A stretch of DNA of 64,000 nucleotides from Mortierella sp. BCC40632 (Eukaryota > Mortierellomycota > Mortierellomycetes > Mortierellales > Mortierellaceae), in contig WAEK01000015.1 in the NCBI GenBank assembly GCA_011634665.1, positions 1-64,000 on the forward strand, written 5' to 3'. Shown one piece after another: positions 28,496 to 41,095 of the stretch. The notes below the pieces were generated by a model. That model worked only from the letters and a program-made list of their open reading frames with translations, made no database searches and was not told where the DNA came from. Numbering within the stretch: position 1 is the stretch's first letter; each line of letters starts with the position of its first letter. Made by a program: the position numbers and the translations under genes.

Positions 28496-29251
28496 CGGCG
28501 TGAGGGGGGAGGAGCAGTGGGCTGAGAGTGCATGGACAGGTCTGCGTGAAGGAAGGAGACAAGGATAGAACTAGTGAACACGGGTGACGATGCTGAGAGA
28601 AGAGGGAGGAGAGAGAGGGAGAGAAAGAGATGGAGGAGGACAATGTCCCTATCCTAACATTTCCTTTAGCGAATAAAGAGATGGTGGTGGTGGTGGTGGT
28701 GGTGGTGGTGGTGTGGAGGATGCAAGAGGAAATGAAAGGATGCAAGGGATGCAGAGAATGCAAAGGACTGCAGCAAAGAAAGCAGATGCCCAAAGATGCA
28801 ATGAAGAATGTTTTAAAAAAAAAAAAAAAAACCCAGTGTGTGTGAGAGAGAGAGAGAGAGTGCTTGTGACTGCGCGGTAGGGGTCTTGTCGTGGTTGTCT
28901 TTCTGAGCGCCAGGTTGAATCAGCAGCAAGCAGTAGATCAACCGTTCTCTTTCACCGTGAATGTAAATGGCTTCAATTGTCTAGACTCGCTGTTACAGCA
29001 ACGTGTGGTTCTCTGAATGGACGACCACTCTTCACTCTGCCTTCGCCCTTTTCTTTCCTGTCCTGATATCCTGCTGAAAAGGGTAAAGGCGCCGCAGCAG
29101 CAGCAGCAGCAACGCAACAGCAGCAGCGACTATAGCGAAACCACCCTGACAGCCCTGCCTCTCCTCTAAGCCAGCCTCGTACTTAACAAGGCCCAGCGCA
29201 TCCGCTTCTTTTTCTCACCCTTTTAGAAAGACATCGCAACTATCCACCTTC
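28496..29251. other. Divergent intergenic region, Sec7-PH gene / AlkB gene
   Basis: About 750 bases between two divergent starts. It contains a (GGT)n array at 28682-28712, an A-run at 28814-28830, a short GA array at 28843-28860 and a CAG-rich array at 29096-29130. Both promoters must lie here. No protein is supported. Confidence 0.5.
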
Positions 29252-30077
29252 ATGGCTTTCGCAGTTTCAGGATTGAGCTTGCTTCTAGACTTTATTACAG
29301 AAGATGAAGAGACACGACTTATACAGCAACTGGACGCTGGGTCCTGGGCTGGTAGAGGAATAGAGCCAAACCCAGAGATGAAGAGAAGGCACCAGCACTA
29401 TGGTGGCGTATTCAGCTACCGACTGCGGTAATACAAACAATTGACAAAGCAAGTGTTCGTGGTTGAGGGTCCGTCTTCCACGACTTTTATCAACTAACCC
29501 AATGCTATCTCTACGGCTACTTTCTCGGCTGCTATTTTCAGACGTGTTGTAGGAGAGATGGAGAGGCTACCAAGCATGTTTGATTTTTTGACAGCCAGAC
29601 TGATTGATAAGGGGATCTATGACCATACTCCCAACAGTATCATCGTGAATGAATATGAGGCTGGGCAAGGCATCATGCCCCATGTCGATGCTCCAAAGCT
29701 TTTTGGAAAGACTATTACAGCGCTGTCGATGCTCTCTGATTGTATCATGACCTTTCAGCATGTTAAGGATCCGGACCAGATTCACAAGATACTCTTACGT
29801 AAAGCACTCGCTATTGTTTTCTCACTTCTTTCTCTAACTCTTGAATTTCTTCCGGCCGCTAAAATTTAAGTATACTCCGTTTCACATCCTCAATATAGCC
29901 CGGCGCTCTCTTGTGGTCATGAATGGATCGAGCCGATACGACTACAAGCACAGTATTTCTAAGGACCTTATTGAATACGTCGATGGTATTGAAATTACTC
30001 GTGCAAGGCGAGTCAGTATTACCTATCGCGACATGCTGATTATAAATCCTGAGGAAAGCAATGGCGAGAGTCTTTAG
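29252..30077 (+). CDS. AlkB-family Fe(II)/2-oxoglutarate dioxygenase (ALKBH6/ALKBH8-like)
   Basis: Oxidative demethylase-type enzyme acting on nucleic acid, possibly tRNA. Three exons: 29252-29427, 29542-29798, 29899-30077; 612 bases, 203 residues. The iron-binding HxD is at 106-108 in VNEYEAGQGIMPHVD, the distal His at 162 in GSSRYDYKHSI, and the 2-oxoglutarate/substrate RxxxxxR at 182-188 (RVSITYR). The LPRRSLVVMNGSSRY segment, which is complete only after splicing the second intron, is like that of ALKBH8 AlkB domains. There is no methyltransferase or RRM domain, so it is a stand-alone AlkB protein, near the usual size of ALKBH6. The substrate is unknown. Confidence 0.88.
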
Positions 30078-31434
30078 AAATAGACAAGAGCATGCAAGCA
30101 ACCAAAGTCTCTTCGCTCAATTGGAATACGAACTTTCCTTTCTCGCAACAAATGTGTTGACAAAATTGCAAGAGCTGTACCAACTCGGAAAGACGGATCC
30201 TGGCCCAGGAATGGAGACAGTTTTCTTTTTCTCTGTATACCAGAAGAGGTTACATAAAAACAGGAGTGTTTTGCAATTGCCTACTGAGGGGCACCCGGGC
30301 GCCTAATAAAGTACAGAACGGGAGTTGATTCTCAGTTATCCTTCTGCTTACAGGCAGAACAGTGATTCGCATGGATCAGTTATCTGCACACTGACCGGAG
30401 CCTTTTTTATATATCACAGCTTTTGTGTCTGTAGGCAAAATTGCATTGTCCATGGAACCACTCGATCGCCAACAGCTCCCGAAAGTAAATGTTTCTATCC
30501 TGACTCCCATGTTAGTCCTGTGATTTCTATCGAATGAGAATAACCCGAAGGATAGTGAAGTTGTAGAGAAAGGATTGTTTGAGCACTCGGGGTTTCGCCC
30601 TTAAACGGTCAGAAATCGCTTGCTTCTCAAAAGCTCAGACCTTCAGGTCATCCATCGCTACCAATTACCTATCATAGTTATGTAGCTTGTAGGTCCTTAC
30701 TTTCTGTGGCAAATCCCTTCCTGTTGAGCCTCCTGTATCCTCAAAGAGACGTAACCGATCCACTATACTGGGCCAGGCACAGACTCCCCTCCCCTTCTCT
30801 CCTCCTCTATCTCCTCTCAATTTATGTGCTCGTGCATTCCATGCGACTGAACCCCGTGCAGCATTTCAGCAAGCAATCCCTTGTTCTAGTCCTCTAGGGT
30901 ACAAAAGAAGTACATCTCCTGTCGCCCTCTACCAATGGCTCAGACTGCCTTGATAAGTTGACACACTACAAAGCCATCCCCTTTTCACAGGCTACGACTG
31001 GTTGGTAAAAGGTTCTCTCTCTCTCTCTTCTGATATGCTGAACCAGCTCATTAAAATTCTCGTGCTAGAGCAAAGACGTCTTAAAAATGGCAAAACGCCA
31101 GTCTTGTGGTGCATTGTTTGTCCTGAATACGATCGATAGTAAAGAAGATGAATAGAACGAACTAGCGAGATCAGGCGTAGGGTTCTACAAGAGCCCCACC
31201 TTGGAGGTGTCCCACGTCTCTTTCTCTTTCTCTCTCTCTCTCTTTGGGCGAATTTCTCCATTCGCTTTTTGGCATTTTGGGTTGGACAGCAGCTCTAAGC
31301 CGCTGGTATTTTTTCCCCCTCTCCTCTTGCCACATAAACAAAAAAAGAAACTCGGTCGCTCGCCACCCACAATACTCCAAACAAACCTCTCTCTCTCCCT
31401 CTCTCTTTACCTCCCCCATCGACCTTCCTAGTCA
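30078..31434. other. Intergenic region, no gene seen
   Basis: Follows the AlkB gene (first part likely 3' untranslated sequence) and ends in the promoter and pyrimidine-rich leader of RRP6, with CT arrays at about 31015-31027, 31218-31243 and 31387-31408. Short open frames have no recognisable content. Confidence 0.5.
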
Positions 31435-31788
31435 ATGGCTACAAATCAGATCCTCACTGACTTTGAAGGCTGGCAGAAATCGCTCTTTGCCACCTTGGTC
31501 AGGGCCACCAAGGCTGCGAATGCGATCCCCGCTGATGATGTCTCCTTTTATCGTTCGCTCGACCAGTCTTTTGCCGCCAACATGGATGATGTCGCGACCG
31601 CCACTCTGGACATGTGCAATGGACTTCTTTACCAGGCTGGAGGCAGTGCTGTGCAAGAGCTGAGAGAGAAGGACGATATCAAGGATCGCTTCGAAGTCGT
31701 TGTCGATGTTGTTGACAATATGTTGGAAAAAGTGGTAAGTCCTTTGGCTCAACACACTATCACCCCTGGTAGTTTATTCTTCTGTCTG

Positions 31789-31824
<36 letters not shown>

Positions 31825-34692
31825 TGAGCCTTGTTATTCACTAACGATTCCTCTTTCTTCAAACACGCACTGTCTTGCTCTCCTATAGGATGTTGCTATT
31901 GACGAGCTCAAGGGATCGCGCAAAAAGCCCAACACGACCATCGCCCAGAGTGCTCCTGTACTGGTCAAGGCCAAGTCAGACAAGCTCGAGTACCGATTGA
32001 TTCACGCTCAACATATTGCGCGACCCCAGCTTCGATTCCCCGATCCAGTCGACAACAGCTCAGCACCCTTTATTCGAAAGATCACCGTTAAACCCAACGC
32101 CAAGGTACCTCTTGACTATGGCATGGAGAGACTCAAGATCAGCGACAACGATTCCAACTCAGAGACAACCTTGTCCATGCCTCACCCATATGAATACGAA
32201 ATCTCCCACATCGAATATCCTGAGCACATGTTTGAGCAACGTCCAGAGCAGCTGTATTTGCCCTTTGATTCAACCTCGGCCATTTGGGTCGACACAGAAG
32301 AGGCTTTGGTCGACATGTGCCGGACACTGGAGATGCAACGCGAGATTGCCATCGATCTGGAACACCACAACTATCGATCCTATCAGGGATTTGTTTGTTT
32401 GATGCAGATCTCGACACGAGACCAGGACTATGTGGTCGACACACTCGAGTTGCGTGGATCCTTGCATTTGTTGAACCAATCCTTTACGGATCCCAACATT
32501 GTCAAGGTCTTGCACGGTGCTGAGAGTGATATCATTTGGCTCCAGCGGGATTTCGGAGTCTACATTGTCAACCTGTTCGACACCTTCCATGCGTCGAAGC
32601 TTCTTGGTATGTTTTTCCTCCTAAAACTAGTGGCTGTTACGAACGTCTCCATTTTTTGATGGCACAAGCACAGTAGTGATTAACGTCTGGTCCCATTGCT
32701 GGAACTCTCTCCCTCTCCTCCCTTGTTTCTTTTTGTATCTAGAATTTGGAAGTCACTCACTTGCCTACCTCCTCAAGTACTACGCAGACTTTGATGCCGA
32801 CAAGAGATACCAGCTTGCGGACTGGCGTATTCGGTAAGTATCTAATGATTCCCACTTCTCATTAATTGCTCCGCCTGCTCAATTCGGTTGCTTTGAGTTG
32901 CGAGACTCTTCAAGATAAAGATTTTGCTAACCAACACCCTTTCTGCTCCTCTCCCTCTCATCCATTAGACCTCTTCCAAAGGAAATGTATTCTTATGCTC
33001 GATCAGACACGCATTTCTTGCTCTATATCTATGACCGTATGAGAAACTCGCTTCTGGATCGATCCAACCCAACCACCCACAACCTACTCCATGCAACCCT
33101 GCAGCGATCTGCCGAAACATCTCTGAAGAGACATGAAAAGGACTCTTATGACGCTGAAGAAGGTGATGGACCTAACGGATGGCGCAACATGTACAGCAAA
33201 TGGAACCGCTCCTTGAACACTCAACAATTCGCAGTCTTCAAGGCTTTGCACGCATGGCGGGATCAAATTGCAAGAGAAGAGGATGAGAGCTTGCGATATG
33301 TATTGCCGAATCATATGTTGTTCACCTTGGCCGAAAAGATGCCCACGGAAGGTTCTGCAGTGTTGGCTTGCTGTAACCCTGTGCCACCTCCTGTTAAGAT
33401 GAATGCGGTTGATATTGCTCTATTGATCTCTCGGACGATGCTCAGTGTTAGTCTCCCTGCAGGCGGTAGTGGATTCAAGCTTGTGGAGATGGATGTACCA
33501 TCCCATATCCGATTTGATCCAACGAGCGGTCTGCAACTTACTGAGGCAGGCAAGAAGGCAAATGCAGCAGCTGAGGGTTCCAGATTGGCATCAGGTGGAG
33601 CCTCCTCAACATCTGGAACTGCTCCAGGTGTGTCTTCTCATAATATTGGTGTCCGCGCAGCGACAGGATCAGGACTCTTTGGCCATGGATCCGTCTCTCG
33701 ACCTGTGATTGATGCAGACCGACTTGAGAAGGATGCAACCAAGTTGATGGCGAAGCGATCCAACATGTTTGGTTCTTTGACAACCCTCAAAGTCTCGACT
33801 CCTGAGGAAGAGGCCTTTGAAAGGGCCAAGAGAATCATGGAAGAGCTTTCTGCACAACATGCTGCTGCCGAGACGCCTCGATTCAAGGAATTGACAGCAG
33901 CGGATGATAGCAACGCCAAGACTGCAAAGGCAACAGAGGAACCGAGCCCAGCAGAGGAAGTGTTGTTTGTTCCCAAAGAGGAGCGTGAGACAAAGCAGAA
34001 GCGAACTGATGTCCTTGTCTTGTCCAACATGTCCAAGAAGCGATCTCGAGCCATGGATGAGGACCAAGCAGAACTCAAGGGAGAGAAGGAAGCTAACAAG
34101 AAGCAAGAGGATGCAGAGATGGAAGAGTCGGACACAAACACTGAGTCTACTACAGCAACGAACCCAACCGAAGAGTCAACAGGAGGCAAGAAGCGTAGAA
34201 AGAACAAAAAGAACAAAACCCAGTTGTTGGGAGCTGATGGAGATGTTTCATCATCAGTGGCGTCTTCTGCAGCAGCTTCTGGGGATGAACAGACGGCAGA
34301 GGAGAGAATGGCAGAGGCATTCAAGCCTTTTGATTACAACAGTGTCCGATCGGTTGTGGACGAGACGATGATGGAATCGGGATCGAAAAAGAAGTCCAAG
34401 AAGAAGAAGGCTGCTGAGGCCAATGCATCTTCTACACCTCCTCCTGCGCGTAAGTCTATTTTTTTTTTTTTTTGTTTGTTTTATTTTGTTATCTATTTGT
34501 TTTCATTTCCCTTGCGACACTTCCTTCTCTTTAGATCGCCTCTGATACTCAACTGAATCTTTTTGTTCCTCGGTTGTTATAGCTTTTGATCCCTATACCA
34601 AGTTGCTCGAAGATTCGGAGTTCAAGAAGAAGGATGCTTCTCTTTCTCGCAACCCCAAATCTGGCTCCCGCAGCATGACCTTTAAGCAATAG
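31435..34692 (+). CDS. RRP6: Exosome complex 3'-5' exoribonuclease RRP6 (EXOSC10)
   Basis: Nuclear exosome nuclease that trims and degrades rRNA, snoRNA and aberrant transcripts. Five exons: 31435-31734, 31889-32606, 32743-32833, 32969-34449, 34583-34692; 2700 bases, 899 residues. The N-terminal PMC2NT domain (1-100) binds the Rrp47-type partner. The DEDD-Y nuclease has Asp 256 and Glu 258 in [15 protein letters not shown], Asp 314 in [17 protein letters not shown], and Tyr 379 plus Asp 383 in [16 protein letters not shown]. The HRDC domain follows (about 440-520, [16 protein letters not shown]). The tail is charged, with two Lys-rich clusters ([18 protein letters not shown]) that look like nuclear localisation and lasso-type RNA-contact segments. 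All catalytic residues are present. The third exon is only 91 bases. Confidence 0.96.
31790..31822. repeat. Poly-A run inside RRP6 intron 1
   Basis: About 33 consecutive A bases within the first intron. Such runs occur in several introns and intergenic parts of the window and are likely to vary in length between strains or assemblies. Confidence 0.9.
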
Positions 34693-35091
34693 TCGCTTTA
34701 CTCTTTTTTTTACTTTTTTATTTTTTTTTTTTTTCAGTCTCTTTCTCTCTCCTCTATTTTCTCCTCTCTCTCTCTCTCTCCCATTATTACAGAAACTCCT
34801 ACTTCCAGAGCATTTCCACCAATTGCATGTTTCAAGTCATTGCAAAACGCCCAAGGCTATTAAATTTGTTTTTTTTTTTTTTTGGATTGGATTACAAAGG
34901 TCATGGAAAATATGTGCTTGAATATTAGCAAGAGCGCGAGTGGGTGAATGAGAGGACAAACCCATTTTTTACGATTGGGGCGGTCGCAAAGAAAGGGAAG
35001 GAGGAAGTGAGGAGGAGGGCGGGGTAGGGGGCTGGGGGGAGGGGAGGGGAGGCAGGAAAGACTTGGAAAAGGAAAGGAAGCTAAGAAGCTA
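34693..35091. other. 3' region between convergent genes RRP6 and COP1
   Basis: About 400 bases of T-runs (34716-34735, 34868-34883), a CT array and a G-rich tract (34980-35055). Both genes end into it. No gene seen. Confidence 0.5.
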
Positions 35092-38000
35092 TTACACCAG
35101 CTCTAGGACCTTGATAACTCCCGAACTGTTGGCCGCTAGGAGAATGTTGTTGGACGTGTTCTTTTTCCAACAAACAGAACTCACAAATTGGAGGGGATCC
35201 TCTTCGGCCGTGTCCTCTCCCTAACAAAACAAGAGTCAAGATTGATAATGAAAAAGAAATTGTCAGCAATGACAAAAATGCAAAGTGGCTCGTTCGCTCA
35301 AAAAAGAAAAGAAAAGAAAAAGAAAAAGAAAAAGAAAAAGAAAGGCTTACCGTAACAGGATTCGAGTTGCCAAACTTGACAGTGACGACTGGGTCTCGGA
35401 GCTCTTTATAATACGTGTACACAGCATTGTTCTCACTGCCACACGAGATCCAGTCTCCTGAAGCACTCAGTCCAACAAAGTTCTTTTCGTTGACATGTCC
35501 CGTATACGTCCTAACACAGTTCATCCTCAACGTATTCCACAGCTTGAGGGTACTATCGGTCGAGGCCGAAACCAATTCTTCTCGTCCCAAGAACTTGACA
35601 TAAGACACTGCCTTGCGATGACCCTTGAATACAAACAAGGGCTCATTTGCCTTGCGAAGATCATAATAATGAATATGATGATCCGCACTACCAAACGCAA
35701 GATGATGGCTACTCTCGGGATTAAACTTGACACAACAAATATTGGCCTTGCTCTCAATCGTACACACAGAATGCTTTAGTGTCGTCGACCAGATCTTGAC
35801 TTTGGAATCATCACTTCCACTCGCCAACCGAGTTGGATCCGTTCTTGAAAAGTCCACGCTCCAGGCGCGCTTCTCATGTTCGTCATAGTTGTGAATGTTA
35901 AGTCCTGTTTGGGAATCCCAGAGGGAAACGATCCCCTCATAATCCGAACTGGCGATCTGGGATTTGATATAAGAGTTCCATGATAGACAGCTATTAAAGC
36001 AAAGAAGACGGCAATAACATCTTAGAATAACTAGGAGCAATGGTTTTTTTTTTTTTAAAAAAAAAAAAAAAAGAAAAAAAGGGGGGGCGTACCTGATTTT
36101 GCTCCTGCACAGCATCTCGCGGACAGGGTAATGCAATACAGAAGTAATCGGTTTCTTATTAGGCGAGTATCGGGAGGGTCGACCAATCAGACTACTATCA
36201 AACATGGCCGAGGCACCCGAGGTCGAAGAAGAGGAGCCTCCAACATCAGTCCAATCCTCTTCTCTAAACTTCGATCCAGCATATCCTGTCTTTTCAATAC
36301 ATCCATATTCAAAGATCTTAATTTTCTTGGTCACACCCGCCGTCGCAAAGTATTCGTCATCTCGATCAAATTCAATCGAAGAGACAATGGATGAGGTGTT
36401 GAAAATGTCGCCATAGCGCAGTGTATTGACGAGCTCAAATCGAGAGAACCGCGTGAATTTGGAAATGGTTGAACAAAAGGTTGACAGAGCCGATTCCCGC
36501 TTTGTGGAAACTGTGGAGTCAATCGTGAAACCATGATCACAAATAATATTATCCTTAGTAACGTGGTCATCTCCTCTTCATGGTATTATAGAACATATAC
36601 ACAGGCGATCCGCTTTCTTACAGTTTAAGGAAATATCGAAATAACACCTCTGTAGGTCTTCAAAGTGCTCCGCAACGCGCTTTTTGTTGACACTGACTTG
36701 CTTCGCAACCTTTAGATTAGTAGCATTGAGTTCTGGAGGTGAGTTACCGACCACCGCCACTTCTCCTTTGTCATCCCGCGCCATTTGCTACCAGAAATTA
36801 TGATCAAGAAAGAACATCACATGTTGAAGAGAAAGCTTCCATTAGTATCAATTAGCACTTTTGGGTAGAATAACCCAAAAATCAGGAGAAAGAGAGAAAG
36901 AGAGCATACCGAATGACTCCGTTTCGATCCTGATTGTGGAGGCACAGCCTCGTCTTCCTCTTCCGAGGCTTCATTCGGCACCTGAACTCCATTTGCACTG
37001 TTGGTGTTATCCAGCGGATCTTCTTCTTCTATTTCCTGTACGGATTGAGTTCCCTGAGACTGTTTCAATGCATCAAGTTTCTCTTGAGCCATCCTCATAT
37101 CGCTATCAAGACACTGTATTTGTGCATTAAGCTGTGCTAGAGCCTAAGGTGCGAGAGATAGTAAAAGAAAAAAGAAAAGAAGAAAGACACAGCGAAAGCG
37201 ATTAGTCATCTATTCCTTTAGAGAAGGTGCGCAGTGAATCTGAGCCATTGGCCCGCCACTACCGCCACTATTGCCATCCCGCCGTCATAGAACGGCGTTT
37301 CTATGAGAATATAATTTGATCCGCAGAGAGAAATGTGAGAGAGAGAAAGGGATCCATAGCTTGCCTCTTCTTTTTCCGTCCTTGTGTTTCTTAAAAAGTC
37401 GAGCAACACTTCGAGTTCCACCTGTTGGCCATGAGCCTCCAATTTGCGTTTCTTGGCCTTCAGGGTCATGAGCAGATCATCGATTTCTGAATGGAAAAGA
37501 TTGGTCCTCCCAAATAGATTAGTTATGGAGTGGTTCAGATCCGTTTGCCTTTGCTTCTTTTTCTCTTTCTTTCTTTTGTGTTTGACACTGGATATGACTC
37601 TTGACAAAAGGAAAGAGGAAATTCAATTACCCTCATGAGTGTAATCTTTTTGAGCGATCAGTTCGTTCCGCAACCGAGTCCGTGGATCAATTTCATCTAG
37701 GGCATCCAGGAGCATCGAAGAGTGCTCCAGAAAGCTATTCACTACAGGTAGTTGAGATGTCAAGAATAAAAGAAAAGGGATATGCCGATCGGCGCAAAGA
37801 AGAAGGCGGAGGAGTCGTTTAGTCATAGCCGAGTGTTCTTTTCGAGCATCCAGACGAAGAAGAAAAAAGAATAGGGTGTATCAGGAAGCACAAGTTGTTC
37901 TTGACGCCAGCGATCCTCTCAGGTAGGGGGAGGGGGCTTGCATGCAGTAGTAACATACACAGAAAATTTGGAAAAATCTGGTCCCGTGTAAGATCACTTC

Positions 38001-39373
38001 GACAGATGGGGCAATCCTGTTTTTCACTGAGATGTTGGTTGATACACAGGTAGCTAGTCCATGGCCAAAGAGAAAGGAAAAAATCGATGGGGACAAAAGA
38101 GGAGTGTCAAGAGGACTGTGCGCCAGGTGTTGGGTGGGATCGATCCAAGCAAATCTGCACAAATGAAAACGACTTGGCGGTGGTGGAACACATGCTCTAT
38201 ACCAGAAAGAATGGCCACAGCGGGAAATAAAGGCCTCCCGCATCAGTGAGCGGCAAATTGGACTGTCGGAGTGGAGAAAGGAAAGAAGAGATTAGCGAGT
38301 GAGATTCTTGAAGTGGGTAAGCGGCTTTTTTTTCTTCCCTTCTTCTCCTCTTTGTGTATGTCTCTCTCATGACTTTGGCAAGGAGCCTCGGTTTCGTACC
38401 AGTGATAGTCGCTGGAGAACGTGCTCATCCGTTCGAGAAGAGGCATCGCTGAAAGCATTCTCGTATCTCCCTGGCTTCTAGTCGGCATAGCAAGGGCAGT
38501 CGATGTTGTTGATGTGTTGGATTGGGCTAAGCTGTCGGCTGGACGAGCCACTATCCGCGAAGCAGTGATCCGCTGTCTCTTCCGGACCATTGGGCGTGGA
38601 CTACTCCTTGTACTGCTCGCACTGCTGCCGACGCTGCTTCCCCCTCGGCTTGAAAATTTGGTGGCACCATAAGGATTGCCCCGTGGGGCAGAGGCGATCG
38701 AGCCGGCTTCCTTGGAAAGGCTATCACGGCGACCTTTTTCGTCTGTGCTGGCGTGACTAGGCTCTGGCCGCCGAACATCCTTGTCTTCTGTTGTGGACTG
38801 GCTACTGGAACTAGAGGCAAGGACCTGCGAGGACTGCTGGCTAGCGGGCGGAGTCAAGTCTCTGGTGAAGATAGCTTTCTTTTCTGAAGGAATGTCGGCG
38901 GAAACATCCGTATTGTCCTGTGAAGAGAATGATGCAGTTGATTTTGCTTCCGGTGAAGAAGCATTCGAGTCAACTTCGTGCCACTGATTTAGGGTGGCTC
39001 CTTGTGAAAGTTGGGATGGTGATGTAAGAGTCTCTGGTGTGGCATTCTCCTGCTGGGCTTGTGCCTGGGTCACCTGGGATGACGATGGCAGTGACGATGG
39101 CATGGACAATGGTGGTGTATTTAGCTTTGACAAAGAAGTAGAGTCTGATAGATCATGTCCAGACGAGGTAGCGGTGGACCGAGGTGAATGGGACGAAGCC
39201 TCAGGCTGGAGTTGAGACGGAGACTGGGTCGAATGCGGCTCTAGCACTGTTGGGTGGGGAGTGAGAGGAGTCTGATGGGCGGATGCCGGGTATAGAGATG
39301 CAGGGATGGATGGAGTAGAGGATGGACGACGAGCGGAGCCTGGAGTGGGCGGAGGTGACAGGGCGGCATCCAT
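35092..39373 (-). CDS. COP1: COP1-type E3 ubiquitin ligase (RING, coiled coil, WD40)
   Basis: Substrate-recognising RING ligase known from plants and animals. Ten exons: 39373-38400, 38262-38203, 38053-37959, 37741-37631, 37486-37365, 37143-36910, 36787-36622, 36570-36093, 35990-35351, 35220-35092; 3009 bases, 1002 residues. A Ser/Pro-rich N terminus (1-320) precedes the RING, which starts at Cys 325: [20 protein letters not shown] joins [18 protein letters not shown], with two Cys codons split by introns. [12 protein letters not shown] follows, as in COP1 of other kingdoms. A coiled coil spans exons 5-6. The seven-bladed WD40 domain starts at about residue 630 ([17 protein letters not shown]) and includes [32 protein letters not shown] and the last blade SSVCWKK to VLELV. 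The fifth intron is GC-AG. The border of the seventh intron has two workable choices. Confidence 0.95.
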
Positions 39374-40010
39374 GCTAGCGGTGGAGAGGATCAGAGGCTT
39401 CTTCGATTGAGAGAAGGAGAGGAGGCGAGAAGAGTGATCGCTCAGGCGGTGGGAGAGGAGGAGGAGGAGGAGTGGGGGCTGATGAGCACGGGTTCGAATG
39501 CCTCACTGAAGAGAAACGAGTCCGCAGTGTGAATTGGCTCGTTCGCTCCGACAGGACAGGCAGATTGACAGACAGAGACGGTCCTGTCTGTGGCACAGAG
39601 GCGCCTGTTGGCTGGCTGGCTGTCAGGGTTCCGAGTGGACTGTCTTGAGGAAAGAAGAAGAAGAAGAAGAAGAAGAAAGAAAAAAAAAAATCTCCATCCC
39701 TTGTTGCTTCAGCATTGTTTGTCTCTTTTTTTTTTTTTCTTTTGCATCTCTTTGTTCTCTTTCTCTCTCTCTCTCTCTGTCTCTCTTTTTTTCTCTTCGG
39801 GGCTGATCCTGGATGACAAATGGACGACCTCTAGCATGGAAGAAAAATCAGCCAGTCACAAAAGAGCAATTTTGAGCGGTTGATTTCGAGCTATATGAGG
39901 TCTATAATCTTTCCCATCGAGTCTTGAGAAGAGATTGGCAGGCAGGGACGTGACGTGGATGTGGGCAGCCTTTAAAGAGAGTGTTCCGCCTGCAGCCATC
40001 TTTTTTCCTC

Positions 40011-40033
40011 ATCCTTGTGCAGGTGCAAGAATT
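40011..40033. repeat. 23-bp dispersed repeat, copy 2
   Basis: Identical over 23 bases to 2967-2989 in the same orientation; two bases further on the match resumes for three bases (ACC). The surrounding sequence differs, so it is a short shared element or a remnant of a longer one. Confidence 0.7.
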
Positions 40034-41034
40034 TACCAGTGAAGCTTCCGCTGAGGTGAATTTATTGCTTATTGAAAACTAAATTTCCATAGCCCGTCTT
40101 GTATGGGGAAACCTTTACAGGCAATTTTTGAAGGCTTTTGCGAGCCAAAAACTTCTTATCAAAAATCAAATGGGACAACATGGGGGTGAAATGGGATAGA
40201 GGGCAAGAAAAAAAAAAAAAAGAAGAAAAGAAAAAGGAAAAGCGCCTGGGTCTTCTCTCTATGCACGCACTTTTACATGTCTGTGTGTGTGGATATTTGT
40301 GTGCGTTGGGAAAGAATGTGTGTGCTTAGGAATGTGTTGTGCGATCAGAGGAAATCAGCGGGAGGAGCGGGAGGTGCTGATCCCATCCCATTCCCGCGGA
40401 TGGGGCGCACTCTGGCCAGAGTACGTCATCTGGGCGACTGATGATCATCATCTCCTGTTCAAGAGATCTTTTTTTAGTCCAGTGTCACACACGCGCTATT
40501 TGGTTGTGGAAGAGGCTGTCGTGGTCCAACTCTCTTTCTCACTCGAGCCACAGCGCAGAAGAATCTCCTGGACAAATCGATCCAAGAACAACCTACTGCG
40601 GACTGGCGGACAGGGGTGGAAAGGAGATTGAGAAAAAGAGAGAAAGAGAGAAAGAGAGAAAGAGAGAAAGAGAGAAAGAGAGAAAAAGAGAAAGAGAGAG
40701 AAGAGAACACCGTGCCTTGACTCGTCCCTGGTAATCCATTTGGCCTGGCCCCGTGTACAGGATGGTCCTATCCATTGTTGTATTAAGTTGGTCACTGCGA
40801 CATTGTTCCGGAAAAAGAGGATCAACTGTGCCTGAGAAACACAAGAGAAGAAGTGGCGAGGAGTGAGGAGAGTGCTTTTCGAACACGAACCAAAAAGTGA
40901 ATTGTGGAGGCGAGTGCTACTGTTGGACCAAGAGGCGTGGGCGCAGTGACCCTTTCTCTTTCTCTTACTCATTCTTCTCATTCTCTCGCTCTCTCTTTCT
41001 CTTCCTTGGATTACCGGCTCAAGGACCCTCTCTG

Positions 41035-41036
<2 letters not shown>

Positions 41037-41093
<57 letters not shown>
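41037..41093. repeat. (CT)n microsatellite
   Basis: Near-perfect CT array of about 57 bases in the intergenic region upstream of the GPI-protein gene. Confidence 0.95.

Positions 41094-41095
<2 letters not shown>

Noticed and set aside
30061..30306. 81-codon frame directly after the AlkB gene
   Set aside because: It begins 17 bases before the AlkB stop codon in another frame, has no motif, and is more likely 3' untranslated sequence.
39480..39500. gggttcgaat, which resembles a tRNA T-loop
   Set aside because: No cloverleaf, anticodon stem or pol III boxes around it. No tRNA or rRNA was found anywhere in the window.
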